Assembly (NCBI RefSeq): GCF_014199945.1
Contig: NZ_JACHOR010000001.1
Location: 682,001 to 746,000 of the forward strand
Reading direction: 5' to 3'
Source of the DNA: Brevundimonas variabilis
GTDB lineage: Bacteria > Pseudomonadota > Alphaproteobacteria > Caulobacterales > Caulobacteraceae
Length of the DNA stretch: 64,000 bases
Shown here: positions 53,747 through 61,856 of the stretch, in pieces
How positions within the stretch are numbered: position 1 is the stretch's first letter
Layout: the number at the start of each line of letters is the position of its first letter
Notes under the pieces: generated by a model
What the model saw: the letters and a program-made list of their open reading frames with translations, nothing else
The model's database searches: none
Told to the model about the DNA's origin: nothing
Translations under genes and position numbers: made by a program

Positions 53747-54082
53747 ATGACCCATCGTCACCGTTCCATCCTTCCCCTCGTCGCCGCCATGGCCATGTCC
53801 TTTGGTATCACGGCCTGCACAGAGTCCGAGCAGAATGCAGCCGAAGCCGATGCCGAGGTTGCAGCTGACCGCACGGCCGATGTTGCGGCCGAAGCCGGTG
53901 ACGCCCTCGTGGACGGAGCGGCTCAGGCCGGTGAGGTGATCGAGGGCGGGGCCATGAAGGCTGCCCAGGCTGTGGAAGACGTCTCCGGCGACGCGGCGCG
54001 CAAGCTTGAGGCGGAACAGGCGGAAGCCGCTGCCGAGGGGCGTCCGGGCGCAATCAATCCGGCCACCGACGAGCGCCAATAG
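53747..54082 (+). CDS. Small Ala/Glu-rich lipoprotein
   Basis: 111 residues. A lipoprotein signal ends in the lipobox GITAC (Cys24). The mature part is almost entirely one amphipathic helix rich in Ala, Glu and Asp (AEADAEVAADRTADVAAEAG), ending in a short disordered tail. The pattern recalls entericidin-like or coiled-coil lipoproteins, but no family is clear. It stands alone, 142 bp after a divergent gene, and is followed by a 38-bp palindrome. AAGG lies about ten bases before the ATG. No EcfG motif was found upstream. Confidence 0.7.
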   Translation: MTHRHRSILPLVAAMAMSFGITACTESEQNAAEADAEVAADRTADVAAEAGDALVDGAAQAGEVIEGGAMKAAQAVEDVSGDAARKLEAEQAEAAAEGRPGAINPATDERQ

Positions 54083-54096
54083 GCTTAGCCCATGCT

Positions 54097-54134
54097 CCCT
54101 GGTTCGTCTGGCGCATGCGCCAGACGAACCAGGG
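54097..54134. repeat. Perfect 38-bp palindrome without loop
   Basis: Each 19-base arm is CCCTGGTTCGTCTGGCGCA read from its own strand; the centre is the GCGCATGCGC core. One further T-G pair flanks it. It lies 15 bp after the lipoprotein stop, in a 206-bp gap with no other recognised feature. A 38-bp perfect palindrome is far longer than a usual operator or terminator, and no T-run follows. Confidence 0.9.
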
Positions 54135-54288
54135 GATCTAGTTTCTCGCGGCAATACGAAGCAGGCCGGTGGTAAGATTTGAGGCCGGGACGCTCATCGG
54201 CTTGCCGTGATTTGACGGGTAAGCGTTTGGCCGGGCACCAGACGTCTTCCGTGGCACTCAGGCCGAAGGGTCACCCGAGCACCGTATT

Positions 54289-54918
54289 TCAGTCTTCGGG
54301 TTTTGAAGGCATTCCCGCCGGCTCTGCCAGCAAGGCATCCACCAGGGCTCTCGCATCGGGCCCTGACCAGTCGGCCCCTCCGGTCAGGGTCGCGCGAACC
54401 CGCCCCTCACGATCCAGGAGAATGGTTTGCGGCATGCCGCCTCGACCCTCGAACGCAAAGGGCAGCTGAAATGCCGGGTCGTTGTAGAAGGGGAGCGGCG
54501 GCTGGCTGTCGATGAAGGCCACGGCCTTTTCACGCTGGTCCACCACATCGACGCTGACGGGCAGGACCAGAACCTCGGGATTGTCGCCATAGTGCCGAGA
54601 CAGGGCGGCAAGTGTCGGCATCTCGGCGAGACAGGGGGCGCACCAGGTGGCCCAGAGATTGACGACGACGACCTTTCCCCTGAAGTCGGACAGGCGGGTC
54701 CCGGTTCCGTCACGGGCGAGGAAGGGATGGTCGGTCGCCGCTTCGGCCGCGTCCGGGATGGCCAGCTCCGCCAATTCTCCGGTCGCAAAACGCCTCACGT
54801 CATCGCCTGAGTCTTTGCCCGCGCCCGTCTGTTGTGCGTAGAACCACGCGGCTGCCGCCACTGCCGCGACAGCGAGCGCTGCAACTCCCGCCCAGACCGT
54901 CTTTTTCGAGCTGCCCAT
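54289..54918 (-). CDS. tlpA: TlpA-like thiol:disulfide reductase
   Basis: 209 residues. An N-terminal membrane anchor (about 8-26) is followed by a thioredoxin domain: [29 protein letters not shown] with active site CAPC, and a cis-Pro segment [15 protein letters not shown]. Membrane-tethered TlpA reduces periplasmic proteins, including CuA-site cysteines of cytochrome oxidase, which fits the aa3 oxidase genes at the window start. The ATG at 54918 has AGAGGA four bases upstream, inside the argH coding sequence. Its ATG and the argH ATG share one CATG. Confidence 0.92.
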   Translation of the reverse strand: MGSSKKTVWAGVAALAVAAVAAAAWFYAQQTGAGKDSGDDVRRFATGELAELAIPDAAEAATDHPFLARDGTGTRLSDFRGKVVVVNLWATWCAPCLAEMPTLAALSRHYGDNPEVLVLPVSVDVVDQREKAVAFIDSQPPLPFYNDPAFQLPFAFEGRGGMPQTILLDREGRVRATLTGGADWSGPDARALVDALLAEPAGMPSKPED

Positions 54919-56329
54919 GTCATCCTCTTCCGACGCCGCTCCCGCACCGTCCGGCCAGTCTCTATGGGGCGGACGCTTCTCGGCCAAGCCCGCCGACATC
55001 ATGCAGGCCATCAACGTCTCGATCGGGGTCGACAAACGCCTGTGGGCTCAGGACCTGGCGGGGTCGCGGGCCCATTGCCGCATGCTGATCGCCCAGGGCA
55101 TCATCACGGCCGAAGACGGCACCGCGATCCTGGAGGGCCTCGACACCATCGAGGGCGAGATCACAAGCGGCAGCTTTCCGTTCCGCGATCAGTATGAGGA
55201 CATCCACATGAATGTGGAGGCCCGGTTGGCCGAGCTGATCGGCGAGCCGTCGGGGCGTCTGCACACGGCGCGCAGCCGCAACGACCAGGTCGCCACCGAC
55301 TTCCGGCTCTGGGTTCGCGACGCCTGCGACCGGACAATCCATCAACTCCAGGCGCTGCAACGCGCCCTGCTGGCCCGGGCGGAACAGCATGCCGGCGACC
55401 TGATGCCGGGCTTCACCCATCTGCAGACGGCGCAGCCCGTGACGTTCGGGCATCATCTGATGGCCTATGTCGAGATGGCCGGCCGCGATGCCTCGCGGTT
55501 CGCGGATGCGCGAGCCCGCATGAACGAGAACCCGCTGGGATCCGCCGCCCTGGCCGGATCGCCCTTCCCGATCGATCGCCATGCGACGGCGGCCGAACTC
55601 GGTTTCGACCGGCCGATGGCCAACAGCCTGGATGCGGTATCCGACCGGGATTTTGCGCTGGAGACCCTTGCGGCCGCCTCGATCTGCGCCGGGCATCTGT
55701 CGCGACTGGCCGAGGAAATCGTGGTCTGGATGACGCCGATGTTCGGCTTCGTCACCCTGCCCGACGACCTGACGACCGGGTCCTCGATCATGCCGCAGAA
55801 GCGCAATCCCGATGCCGCCGAACTGGTGCGGGCCAAGACCGGGCGGGTGTTGGGCGCCTTCGTGGCCCTGTCGACCGTGATGAAAGGCCTGCCTCTGGCC
55901 TATTCCAAGGACATGCAGGAGGACAAGCCGCCGGTCTTCGAGGCCATGGACGCGCTGGATCTGGCCCTGACAGCCATGACGGCCATGGTCGGCGCGCTTC
56001 GCCCGAACATCGACCGGATGCGCGCTGCCGCAGGCACCGGCTATTCCACGGCCACCGACCTGGCGGACTGGCTGGTTCGTGAACTGAACCTGCCCTTTCG
56101 CAGGGCACACCATGTCACCGGCGCGGCGGTGAAGCGGGCAGAGGCCCTGGGCGTGGATTTGGCGCAACTCCCGATTCAGGAACTGCAATCGCTGGAGCCC
56201 GGCGTCACCGAAGCGGTGTACAAGGTACTGACCCCTGAGGCTTCCTGCGCCAGTCGCCAGAGCTTTGGCGGCACCGCGCCGGAGCAGGTCCGGATGCGCA
56301 TTGCAGAATGGAAGTTGCGTCTCGGATGA
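54917..56329 (+). CDS. argH: Argininosuccinate lyase
   Basis: 470 residues; last step of arginine synthesis. Motifs are [42 protein letters not shown], and the fumarase-superfamily signature [15 protein letters not shown] with catalytic Ser. The ATG at 54917 is the only start that preserves the conserved N-terminus. It overlaps the start of the divergent tlpA gene, so the argH promoter must lie within tlpA or the message is leaderless. It runs directly into a lipoprotein gene by ATGA. Confidence 0.97.
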   Translation: MSSSSDAAPAPSGQSLWGGRFSAKPADIMQAINVSIGVDKRLWAQDLAGSRAHCRMLIAQGIITAEDGTAILEGLDTIEGEITSGSFPFRDQYEDIHMNVEARLAELIGEPSGRLHTARSRNDQVATDFRLWVRDACDRTIHQLQALQRALLARAEQHAGDLMPGFTHLQTAQPVTFGHHLMAYVEMAGRDASRFADARARMNENPLGSAALAGSPFPIDRHATAAELGFDRPMANSLDAVSDRDFALETLAAASICAGHLSRLAEEIVVWMTPMFGFVTLPDDLTTGSSIMPQKRNPDAAELVRAKTGRVLGAFVALSTVMKGLPLAYSKDMQEDKPPVFEAMDALDLALTAMTAMVGALRPNIDRMRAAAGTGYSTATDLADWLVRELNLPFRRAHHVTGAAVKRAEALGVDLAQLPIQELQSLEPGVTEAVYKVLTPEASCASRQSFGGTAPEQVRMRIAEWKLRLG

Positions 56330-56565
56330 AAACCCTGATGACCCTGGGCGCACTCGCCCTTATCGCCGTCGCGACGGCAGGCTGCGGTCGGATGGCCGAG
56401 CTCGAAGCCCCTCAACCGCGCCAGACCGAGCGCGCGCCACGCTCGGCCTCGGCCCCCAAGCTTCCAGACCCGGCGACGGTGAACCGTCCGTCGAGCCAGC
56501 AACCGATCGATGGTGGCCCTTCAAACCCGTTCGGTGGACGCGCTGCCGACCGCGAGCCGCAGTAG
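56326..56565 (+). CDS. Small lipoprotein (LptM/YifL-LppL type)
   Basis: 79 residues. The lipoprotein signal [20 protein letters not shown] is followed by [16 protein letters not shown] and a Pro/Ser-rich tail. The C-G-x-x-x-x-L start after the lipidated Cys and the position between argH and lysA match the LptM/LppL group, which helps the LptD assembly machinery in enterobacteria. The start overlaps the argH stop by four bases. The lysA TTG follows its stop immediately. Confidence 0.85.
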   Translation: MKTLMTLGALALIAVATAGCGRMAELEAPQPRQTERAPRSASAPKLPDPATVNRPSSQQPIDGGPSNPFGGRAADREPQ

Positions 56566-57864
56566 TTGAACCATTTCGAACCGATAGACGGCATCCTGCA
56601 TGCCGAAGAGGTCTCGCTGATCGACCTCGCAGAAACGGTCGGGACGCCGGTCTATGTCTATTCGACCGCAACGCTCGAACGGCATTACCGGGTCCTGGCC
56701 GAGGCAGTGGCGGCCAACGGCAAGGCGCTCGGCGACGTTCTGATCGCCTTTGCCGTCAAGGCCAACTCGAATGTGTCGGTGCTGGCGACCCTGGCCCGGT
56801 TGGGGTGCGGGGCTGACACGGTTTCGGAAGGTGAAATTCGCCGCGCCCTGAAGGCCGGCATTCCGGCCAGCCGGATCGTGTTCTCGGGTGTCGGCAAGAC
56901 CGATGGCGAACTGGCCTATGCCCTTGATGTCGGGGTCCGCCAGATCAATGTCGAAAGCCCCTCGGAACTGGATCGGCTGATCGTCGTCGCTGAACGGTCA
57001 GCCGCCTGCCCGGACATCGCCATCCGCGTGAACCCCAAGGTCGGAGCGGGCGGCCATGCCAAGATCACCACCGGCGGCGAAGGCGACAAGTTCGGCATCC
57101 CGGTCGACGAGGCCCTCGCGCTCTATGCACGCGCAGCCTCGTCGCACCATGTTCGACCGGTCGGGCTTGCCTGTCACATCGGCAGCCAGATCACCGACCT
57201 GGCCCCGCTGGAAGCCGCGTTCGTCTTATTGCGCCAGATGACGATGACCCTTCGCGAACAAGGGCTGGAGGTGTCGCGGCTGGACCTCGGGGGCGGGCTT
57301 GGCGTGCCTTATCAAGGCGGTGCCATGACCGCCGCGCCCGCTGACTATGTCGCCATGGCCGCGCGCGTGCTTGACGGTCTGGACGTGGATGCCGTGTTCG
57401 AACCCGGGCGCCTGCTGGCCGCCAATGCCGGCATACTGCTGAGCCGGGTGATCCAGATCACCGAGAGAGCCGCGGATGCTGACGGTTCCGGACGGCGCTT
57501 CCTGGTTCTGGATGCGGCCATGAACGACCTGATCCGGCCGGCCATGTACGACGCCTTCCACGAGGTGGTGCCGGTGACACCCCGGTCCGGCGAAGCTGTC
57601 AGCTACGACATCGTCGGCCCGGTTTGCGAGACCGGCGACACCTTTGCGCGCGACCGGACCATGCCCCCGGTCCAGCCCGGCGATCTGGTCGCCTTCACCG
57701 GTGCCGGGGCCTATGGGGCGGTCATGTCGAGCGAATACAACACCCGCCCCCTGGTTCCGGAAGTGCTGGTCCGAAACGCAGACTGGGCCGTGGTACGACC
57801 ACGGCCCAGCTACGAAGATATCCTGGATCGCGAGGCGACCGCCGGCTGGCTCGTGAAAGCCTAG
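56566..57864 (+). CDS. lysA: Diaminopimelate decarboxylase
   Basis: 432 residues; makes lysine from meso-diaminopimelate. The PLP Lys lies in AFAVKANSNVSVL, GSQITD and the glycine loop LDLGGGLGVPYQ bind phosphate, and the partner-subunit Cys is in GPVCETGDTFARDR. The YSTATLERHYR N-terminus is typical. It starts with TTG directly behind the preceding TAG, so it depends on translation of the lipoprotein gene. Its TAG shares a CTAG with the stop of convergent phyR. Confidence 0.97.
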   Translation: MNHFEPIDGILHAEEVSLIDLAETVGTPVYVYSTATLERHYRVLAEAVAANGKALGDVLIAFAVKANSNVSVLATLARLGCGADTVSEGEIRRALKAGIPASRIVFSGVGKTDGELAYALDVGVRQINVESPSELDRLIVVAERSAACPDIAIRVNPKVGAGGHAKITTGGEGDKFGIPVDEALALYARAASSHHVRPVGLACHIGSQITDLAPLEAAFVLLRQMTMTLREQGLEVSRLDLGGGLGVPYQGGAMTAAPADYVAMAARVLDGLDVDAVFEPGRLLAANAGILLSRVIQITERAADADGSGRRFLVLDAAMNDLIRPAMYDAFHEVVPVTPRSGEAVSYDIVGPVCETGDTFARDRTMPPVQPGDLVAFTGAGAYGAVMSSEYNTRPLVPEVLVRNADWAVVRPRPSYEDILDREATAGWLVKA

Positions 57865-58655
57865 ACGGCTTCCTTCTGGCGTGACGGATGAAAGAACAGG
57901 GCCTGGCTGATCGCGGCCTTCACCGTTTCCGGCTGGAAGGGCTTGGTGATCAGGAAGGTCGGCTCGGGACGTTCGCCGGTCAGCAGCCGCTCGGGGAAGG
58001 CGGTGATGAAGATCACCGGCACGTCGAAACGCTTCAGGATGTCCTTCACGGCATCGATACCGGATGAGCCATCGGCCAGCTGGATGTCGGCAAGCACCAG
58101 ACCCGGGCGGTGGCGCGCGACAGCATCGACGGCCTCGTCGTGGGTCGTGGCGGTTCCCGTGACATTGTGGCCAAGCTCGCGGACCAGGCTTTCGATATCT
58201 GCCGAAATGATGGCCTCGTCCTCGATGATAAGGACATCGGTGGCCAGCTCGGCGTCGATCTCGCTCTGCGCCGATCCGATCAGCCGCTCGACCTCATAGG
58301 CATCTGCTCCCAGGATCTGGGCCGCTTCCGAGGGGGTGAAGCCCTCGAGCGCCGTCAGCAGGAACGCCTGACGCGATCTCGGTGCGATCCGCATCAGCCG
58401 GCGAGACGCGTCGTCGTGGGCCTCGAGCCCGCTGGCGTCCTCCAGCTTGGCACCGGTCGAAACCCAGATCGTGTGAAACACATGATAGAGGGCCACGCGC
58501 GGGGTCATGTCCGCAGGCAGCTGCCGTTCGCCGGCTGCAAGCGCCTCGAGAGCGACGCGGACATAGTTGTCGCCGGTCGCCTGATCGCCCGTCAGGGCAC
58601 GAGCGTAACGACGGACGTAAGGCAGATGCGGCGCAAGCCGGGCCAGAAGGCTCAT
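57861..58655 (-). CDS. phyR: PhyR, anti-anti-sigma response regulator of the general stress response
   Basis: 264 residues. The N-terminal sigma-like domain (about 1-135; YVRRYARALTGDQATGDNYV as sigma-2, PRSRQAFLLTALEGFTPSEAAQILG as sigma-4) mimics EcfG to bind NepR. The C-terminal receiver (about 139-255) has the acid pocket IIEDEA, phospho-acceptor Asp190 in LVLADIQLADG, and Lys238. When phosphorylated it sequesters NepR and releases EcfG. It is divergent from nepR-ecfG, with an EcfG promoter match upstream, giving positive feedback. Confidence 0.97.
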   Translation of the reverse strand: MSLLARLAPHLPYVRRYARALTGDQATGDNYVRVALEALAAGERQLPADMTPRVALYHVFHTIWVSTGAKLEDASGLEAHDDASRRLMRIAPRSRQAFLLTALEGFTPSEAAQILGADAYEVERLIGSAQSEIDAELATDVLIIEDEAIISADIESLVRELGHNVTGTATTHDEAVDAVARHRPGLVLADIQLADGSSGIDAVKDILKRFDVPVIFITAFPERLLTGERPEPTFLITKPFQPETVKAAISQALFFHPSRQKEAV

Positions 58656-58716
58656 TCAGAAAAATCCCCGAAAAGGCATGTTGGAACCCCGCACACGCGG
58701 GCCCCGTGGGCACAGG

Positions 58717-58741
58717 AACGTCACAAGCATGGCCGGGTTCC
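58717..58741 (-). promoter_or_regulatory. EcfG-type promoter of phyR
   Basis: On the minus strand GGAAC (58741-58737), a 16-bp spacer, then CGTT (58720-58717). This is an exact match to the EcfG consensus at the preferred spacing. It lies 61 bp before the phyR ATG. Confidence 0.85.
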
Positions 58742-58784
58742 CTGTCACAACCCCCAAGCTTGAGCATTAAATGCGCTTAACCTA

Positions 58785-58809
58785 GGAACTCGTGCGGGGC
58801 CACCACGTT
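58785..58809 (+). promoter_or_regulatory. EcfG-type promoter of nepR-ecfG
   Basis: GGAAC (58785-58789), a 16-bp spacer, CGTT (58806-58809); an exact consensus match 52 bp before the nepR ATG. Together with the phyR site it forms a divergent pair in the same 206-bp gap. Confidence 0.88.
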
Positions 58810-58861
58810 GACGGGGTCCATGGGGCGTGAAAACGCGAGCATATCGGCGGCGGTCTTGTTT

Positions 58862-59065
58862 ATGATTGATACTCCAGAGTCCTCCAGGCGCAGCCCGCCC
58901 GACAAGGCAGAGGCCGGCCTGGAAGAAGCGCGCCTGCGGCAGCAGGCGATCGGCGTGAAGCTTCGGCACATGTTCGATCAGGTGGTCAACGAGCCCGTGC
59001 CGGACGAGTTTCTCGACATCCTGCGCCGCGCTGACGATCGTTCGTCAGGCGGGGACAAGACATGA
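58862..59065 (+). CDS. nepR: NepR anti-sigma factor
   Basis: 67 residues, two-helix anti-sigma factor that holds EcfG in unstressed cells. The diagnostic segment is IGVKLRHMFDQVVNEPVPDEFLDILRRAD. The flanks are disordered and charged. The start at 58862 (MIDTPESS) is preferred over a longer frame that would begin inside the promoter. It overlaps ecfG by ATGA so that sigma and anti-sigma are made in a fixed ratio. Confidence 0.95.
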   Translation: MIDTPESSRRSPPDKAEAGLEEARLRQQAIGVKLRHMFDQVVNEPVPDEFLDILRRADDRSSGGDKT

Positions 59066-59676
59066 GTGCCGGCCGCGCGCCCGCGCCTCCCAAGCCCCCT
59101 TCCGCCGACGATGCGGGTTTCAAACGCGAACTGGTTACCCTGATCCCGCATCTGCGCGCCTTCGCCCGCACCCTGACCGGCGATCCGACCGCAGCCGATG
59201 ACCTGGCTCAGGATGCGATGATGAAGGCCTGGGATGCCCGGGCCAGCTATCAGATGGGCACCAACATGAAGGCCTGGACCTTCATGATCCTGCGCAACCA
59301 GTTCTATTCGGAAAAGCGTCGGTCATGGCGACAGTCGCAACTGGACCAGGAGGCCGCAGAGCGCACGCTGGTCGCCGTGGATGATCCGGAGGCACCCGTC
59401 GCCCTGGACGAACTGCGGCTGGCGCTCAACACGCTTCCCGAGGAACAGCGTGAAGCCCTGATCCTCGTCGGTGCCGGCGGTTTCGCCTATGAGGAGGCCG
59501 CTGCGATCTGCCAATGTGCGGTCGGAACGGTCAAAAGCCGCGTCAGCCGTGCCCGCAAGGCGCTCGCCGCGACGCTCGAGCGGGGCGGCTACACCCGCGA
59601 CGGCCGTGCCGCCGGGGATGCAATGCGCTCCATCCTGGCCGATGCAGATCGCCTGAGCGGCTCGCGGTCGTTCTGA
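59062..59676 (+). CDS. ecfG: General stress ECF sigma factor EcfG (SigT-like)
   Basis: 204 residues. Sigma-2 has FARTLTGDPTAADDLAQDAMMKAW and the -10 recognition helix YQMGTNMKAWTFMILRNQFYSEKRRS; sigma-4 has LPEEQREALILVGAGGFAYEEAAAICQCAVGTVKSRVSRARKAL. It lacks other domains. Directs RNA polymerase to GGAAC-N16-CGTT promoters after release from NepR. The extra C-terminal 25 residues are basic and poorly conserved. Confidence 0.97.
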   Translation: MSAGRAPAPPKPPSADDAGFKRELVTLIPHLRAFARTLTGDPTAADDLAQDAMMKAWDARASYQMGTNMKAWTFMILRNQFYSEKRRSWRQSQLDQEAAERTLVAVDDPEAPVALDELRLALNTLPEEQREALILVGAGGFAYEEAAAICQCAVGTVKSRVSRARKALAATLERGGYTRDGRAAGDAMRSILADADRLSGSRSF

Positions 59677-59678
59677 AA

Positions 59679-61466
59679 ATGCTCGGGTCCGGCCGCGCAT
59701 CTGGCCCGTCAGGGCGGCGGCCTGCCGTGCTGAGACCGGGCCCTCAGCGATTCAGGGGGATCCGGTTCAGACTGGGAATGGCCATGGCTCTGGCCCTCCT
59801 GCCGATCCTCCTGCTGGGCGGGTTTCAGGCCCGGGGCGATTTTCGAGAACAGGCGGCCGAGCGCAAGGCGGATCTTCTTCTGGCTGCGGAACGAAGCGCG
59901 ACAGAGGCGCGCGCCAAACTTGACTCGGCGACGCTCGTCCTGACGGTCCTGAGCCCGGAATCGCTGGGTCCTTTTTGCGGGCCCCGTCTCGGAACGCTGG
60001 TGGATCGCCTCGAGGGCTATGATGGCCTTTACCGGATCAGTTCGAACGGGGCGATCGTCTGCCGCGCCGAAGCCCAAACCGGTCTGTCTGCCTCCGTGAC
60101 TGATACGCTCTGGTTTGAGCGCCTGAAGGGCGGCGAAGATACGGTCATCGTGCGATCCCTCGCTGGTGTGCCCCAACACCCCGCCCTGATCGTCGCGGTC
60201 CGGGCCCAGCGGCCCATGGGCACCTTCGACGGCGCAATGGTCGGTCTGATCGACCTTGCCAGCCTTCAGCCAAGGGTTGACGACGCATCCCTGCCGGCTG
60301 GCGCGCAAGCGGCGCTCACGGACTCCAGTGGCCAGATCCTCACCGCCACCGACATGGCCGCCTTTGCGACCGTGAACGACGGCGACCCAAGCTTCATCGA
60401 GCAGACCCGTTCTACCGAAACCGCCATCTTCGAAGCCCGGGATGGCACGGGCCAGAACCGCGTCTATGCCGTGGCGGCACTGGCGGGTCGCGATATCCAG
60501 GTCCTGTTTTCGGCCCCTGCCCCCGGTTGGTTGTCGTGGGCGCGGCTGAACCCCATCGGCCTGGTGCTCATGCCGCTCGCGGCGTGGCTGACGGCCTTCA
60601 TTGCCGTGATGACGGTGTCAGAGCGCATCATCATCCGATGGCTGACCTATCTGGAGCGGGTCGCCTCCATCTATGCCAAGGGGCGGTTCACTGTCCGTCC
60701 CACCCAGGCCGCAAACGCACCGTCCGAAATCCGCGTCCTGGCCAACACCCTGGACGAGCTGGCCGATACCATTCAGGCCCGGGATGCCGCCCTGAACGAA
60801 GGTCTGGCCGAAAAAGACGCGCTGATGCGCGAGATCCATCATCGGGTGAAGAACAACCTTCAGATCATATCCTCGCTCCTGTCGATGCAGCAGCGGGCGC
60901 TGACGGATGCACCGGCAAAGGCCGCCCTGGGTGACACACGGCAGCGGATTTCGGCCCTGGCCCTGATCTATCGGACGCTCTACCAGAGCGACAATATCCG
61001 CCACGCCGACGCACGCGACTTTCTAACGGAGCTGATCGGCCAGCTCGTGGCCAGCGAGGCTGGCCGCGGCCATCTCGTGACCAGTTCGGTACAGGCAGAC
61101 AGCCTCCTGGTTGATCCCGACAAGCTGGCGCCTCTGGCCCTCTGGCTGGTCGAGGCGGTGACCAATGCCCAGAAACATGCCTTTGCGACCCGGGGCGGTG
61201 ATCTGCAGGTCCGCTTCACCGTCGAGGGAGAGACAAGCGTGCTGGAAGTGCAGGATAACGGTCCCGGTCCCGACCAGGCCGCGGACTCCGGTGGCGTGGG
61301 CCGAACCCTGATGGGGGCGTTCGCCAAACAGCTGAGAGGCTCGGCCGAACTGATCCCGGCACCCTGCGGCGGTACGATCGCACGACTGGTCTTTGCGACC
61401 CCGGAAGCCCTCACGCCGACCGATCCACACGATGTCTCTGGAACCTCCGGAGCAGTATCGCGTTGA
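59679..61466 (+). CDS. phyK: PhyK-like membrane sensor histidine kinase (HisKA_2/HWE type)
   Basis: About 595 residues. Membrane helix one (about 31-48), an extracytoplasmic sensor region (about 50-285), and helix two (about 292-313) precede a HAMP-like linker (YLERVASIYAKGRFTV). The phospho-acceptor segment is REIHHRVKNNLQIISSLLSMQQ (His387/388), then an ATPase domain with LWLVEAVTNAQKHAF (N-box) and EVQDNGPGPDQA (G1 box). By position and type it is the kinase acting on PhyR. The start at 59679 is uncertain; internal ATGs near 59779 would shorten the N-terminus. The stop codon overlaps the CTGTT-type promoter of the next gene. Confidence 0.88.
   Translation: MLGSGRASGPSGRRPAVLRPGPQRFRGIRFRLGMAMALALLPILLLGGFQARGDFREQAAERKADLLLAAERSATEARAKLDSATLVLTVLSPESLGPFCGPRLGTLVDRLEGYDGLYRISSNGAIVCRAEAQTGLSASVTDTLWFERLKGGEDTVIVRSLAGVPQHPALIVAVRAQRPMGTFDGAMVGLIDLASLQPRVDDASLPAGAQAALTDSSGQILTATDMAAFATVNDGDPSFIEQTRSTETAIFEARDGTGQNRVYAVAALAGRDIQVLFSAPAPGWLSWARLNPIGLVLMPLAAWLTAFIAVMTVSERIIIRWLTYLERVASIYAKGRFTVRPTQAANAPSEIRVLANTLDELADTIQARDAALNEGLAEKDALMREIHHRVKNNLQIISSLLSMQQRALTDAPAKAALGDTRQRISALALIYRTLYQSDNIRHADARDFLTELIGQLVASEAGRGHLVTSSVQADSLLVDPDKLAPLALWLVEAVTNAQKHAFATRGGDLQVRFTVEGETSVLEVQDNGPGPDQAADSGGVGRTLMGAFAKQLRGSAELIPAPCGGTIARLVFATPEALTPTDPHDVSGTSGAVSR
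61440..61464 (+). promoter_or_regulatory. EcfG-type promoter of the entericidin-like gene, inside the phyK 3' end
   Basis: GGAAC (61440-61444), a 16-bp spacer, CGTT (61461-61464). The final T is the first base of the phyK TGA stop. The predicted start near 61471 gives a leader of about 43 bases for the gene at 61514. Confidence 0.85.
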
Positions 61467-61513
61467 TCGACCGCAAGAATGGCGAAATCGCCTCGCTTTC
61501 CCGGAGAGTTAAC

Positions 61514-61651
61514 ATGCGTAAAATCCTGATCCTCGTCGTTGCCGCCGCTGCCCTGTCGACGGCTGCCTGCAACACCATCGCCGGCGCAGGCCGCGACACC
61601 CAGGCCGTTGGCTCCGCCGTGACCGGTGCCGCAAACGACGCCAAGAACTAA
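61514..61651 (+). CDS. Entericidin-like small lipoprotein
   Basis: 45 residues. The signal MRKILILVVAAAALSTAAC ends in the lipobox STAAC, and the mature part NTIAGAGRDTQAVGSAVTG is typical of the entericidin EcnA/EcnB family. GGAGAG lies about six bases before the ATG. Entericidins are among the commonest EcfG targets in related bacteria, in keeping with the promoter match. Two hairpins follow the stop. Confidence 0.9.
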   Translation: MRKILILVVAAAALSTAACNTIAGAGRDTQAVGSAVTGAANDAKN

Positions 61652-61664
61652 AGCCTGCGTCATC

Positions 61665-61687
61665 GGGCGGTCGAACTGCGACCGCCC
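61665..61687 (+). terminator. Hairpin directly after the entericidin-like gene
   Basis: GGGCGGTCG and CGACCGCCC pair perfectly around a five-base loop, 14 bp after the stop. Only a weak TTTA follows. Confidence 0.5.
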
Positions 61688-61723
61688 CGGTTTATCGACC
61701 ACCTTGCGTGGGGGTCGAGGCTA

Positions 61724-61770
61724 GAGAACCCTGTCGGCACCCCCCCGGTCGACAGGGTTCTCGCTGTTTT
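61724..61770 (+). terminator. Second, stronger terminator before the MHS gene
   Basis: A perfect 13-bp stem GAGAACCCTGTCG / CGACAGGGTTCTC with a 13-base C-rich loop, followed by GCTGTTTT. It would stop read-through from the stress locus into the transporter gene. Confidence 0.7.
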
Positions 61771-61856
61771 GGACCCAAGCTTCCCCCACCGCTTGACCCC
61801 CGCTAGGCTGATCCGCAAAAGCGCGCCGGAGATGCCGCGTCCAGGGGAGAAAATCG

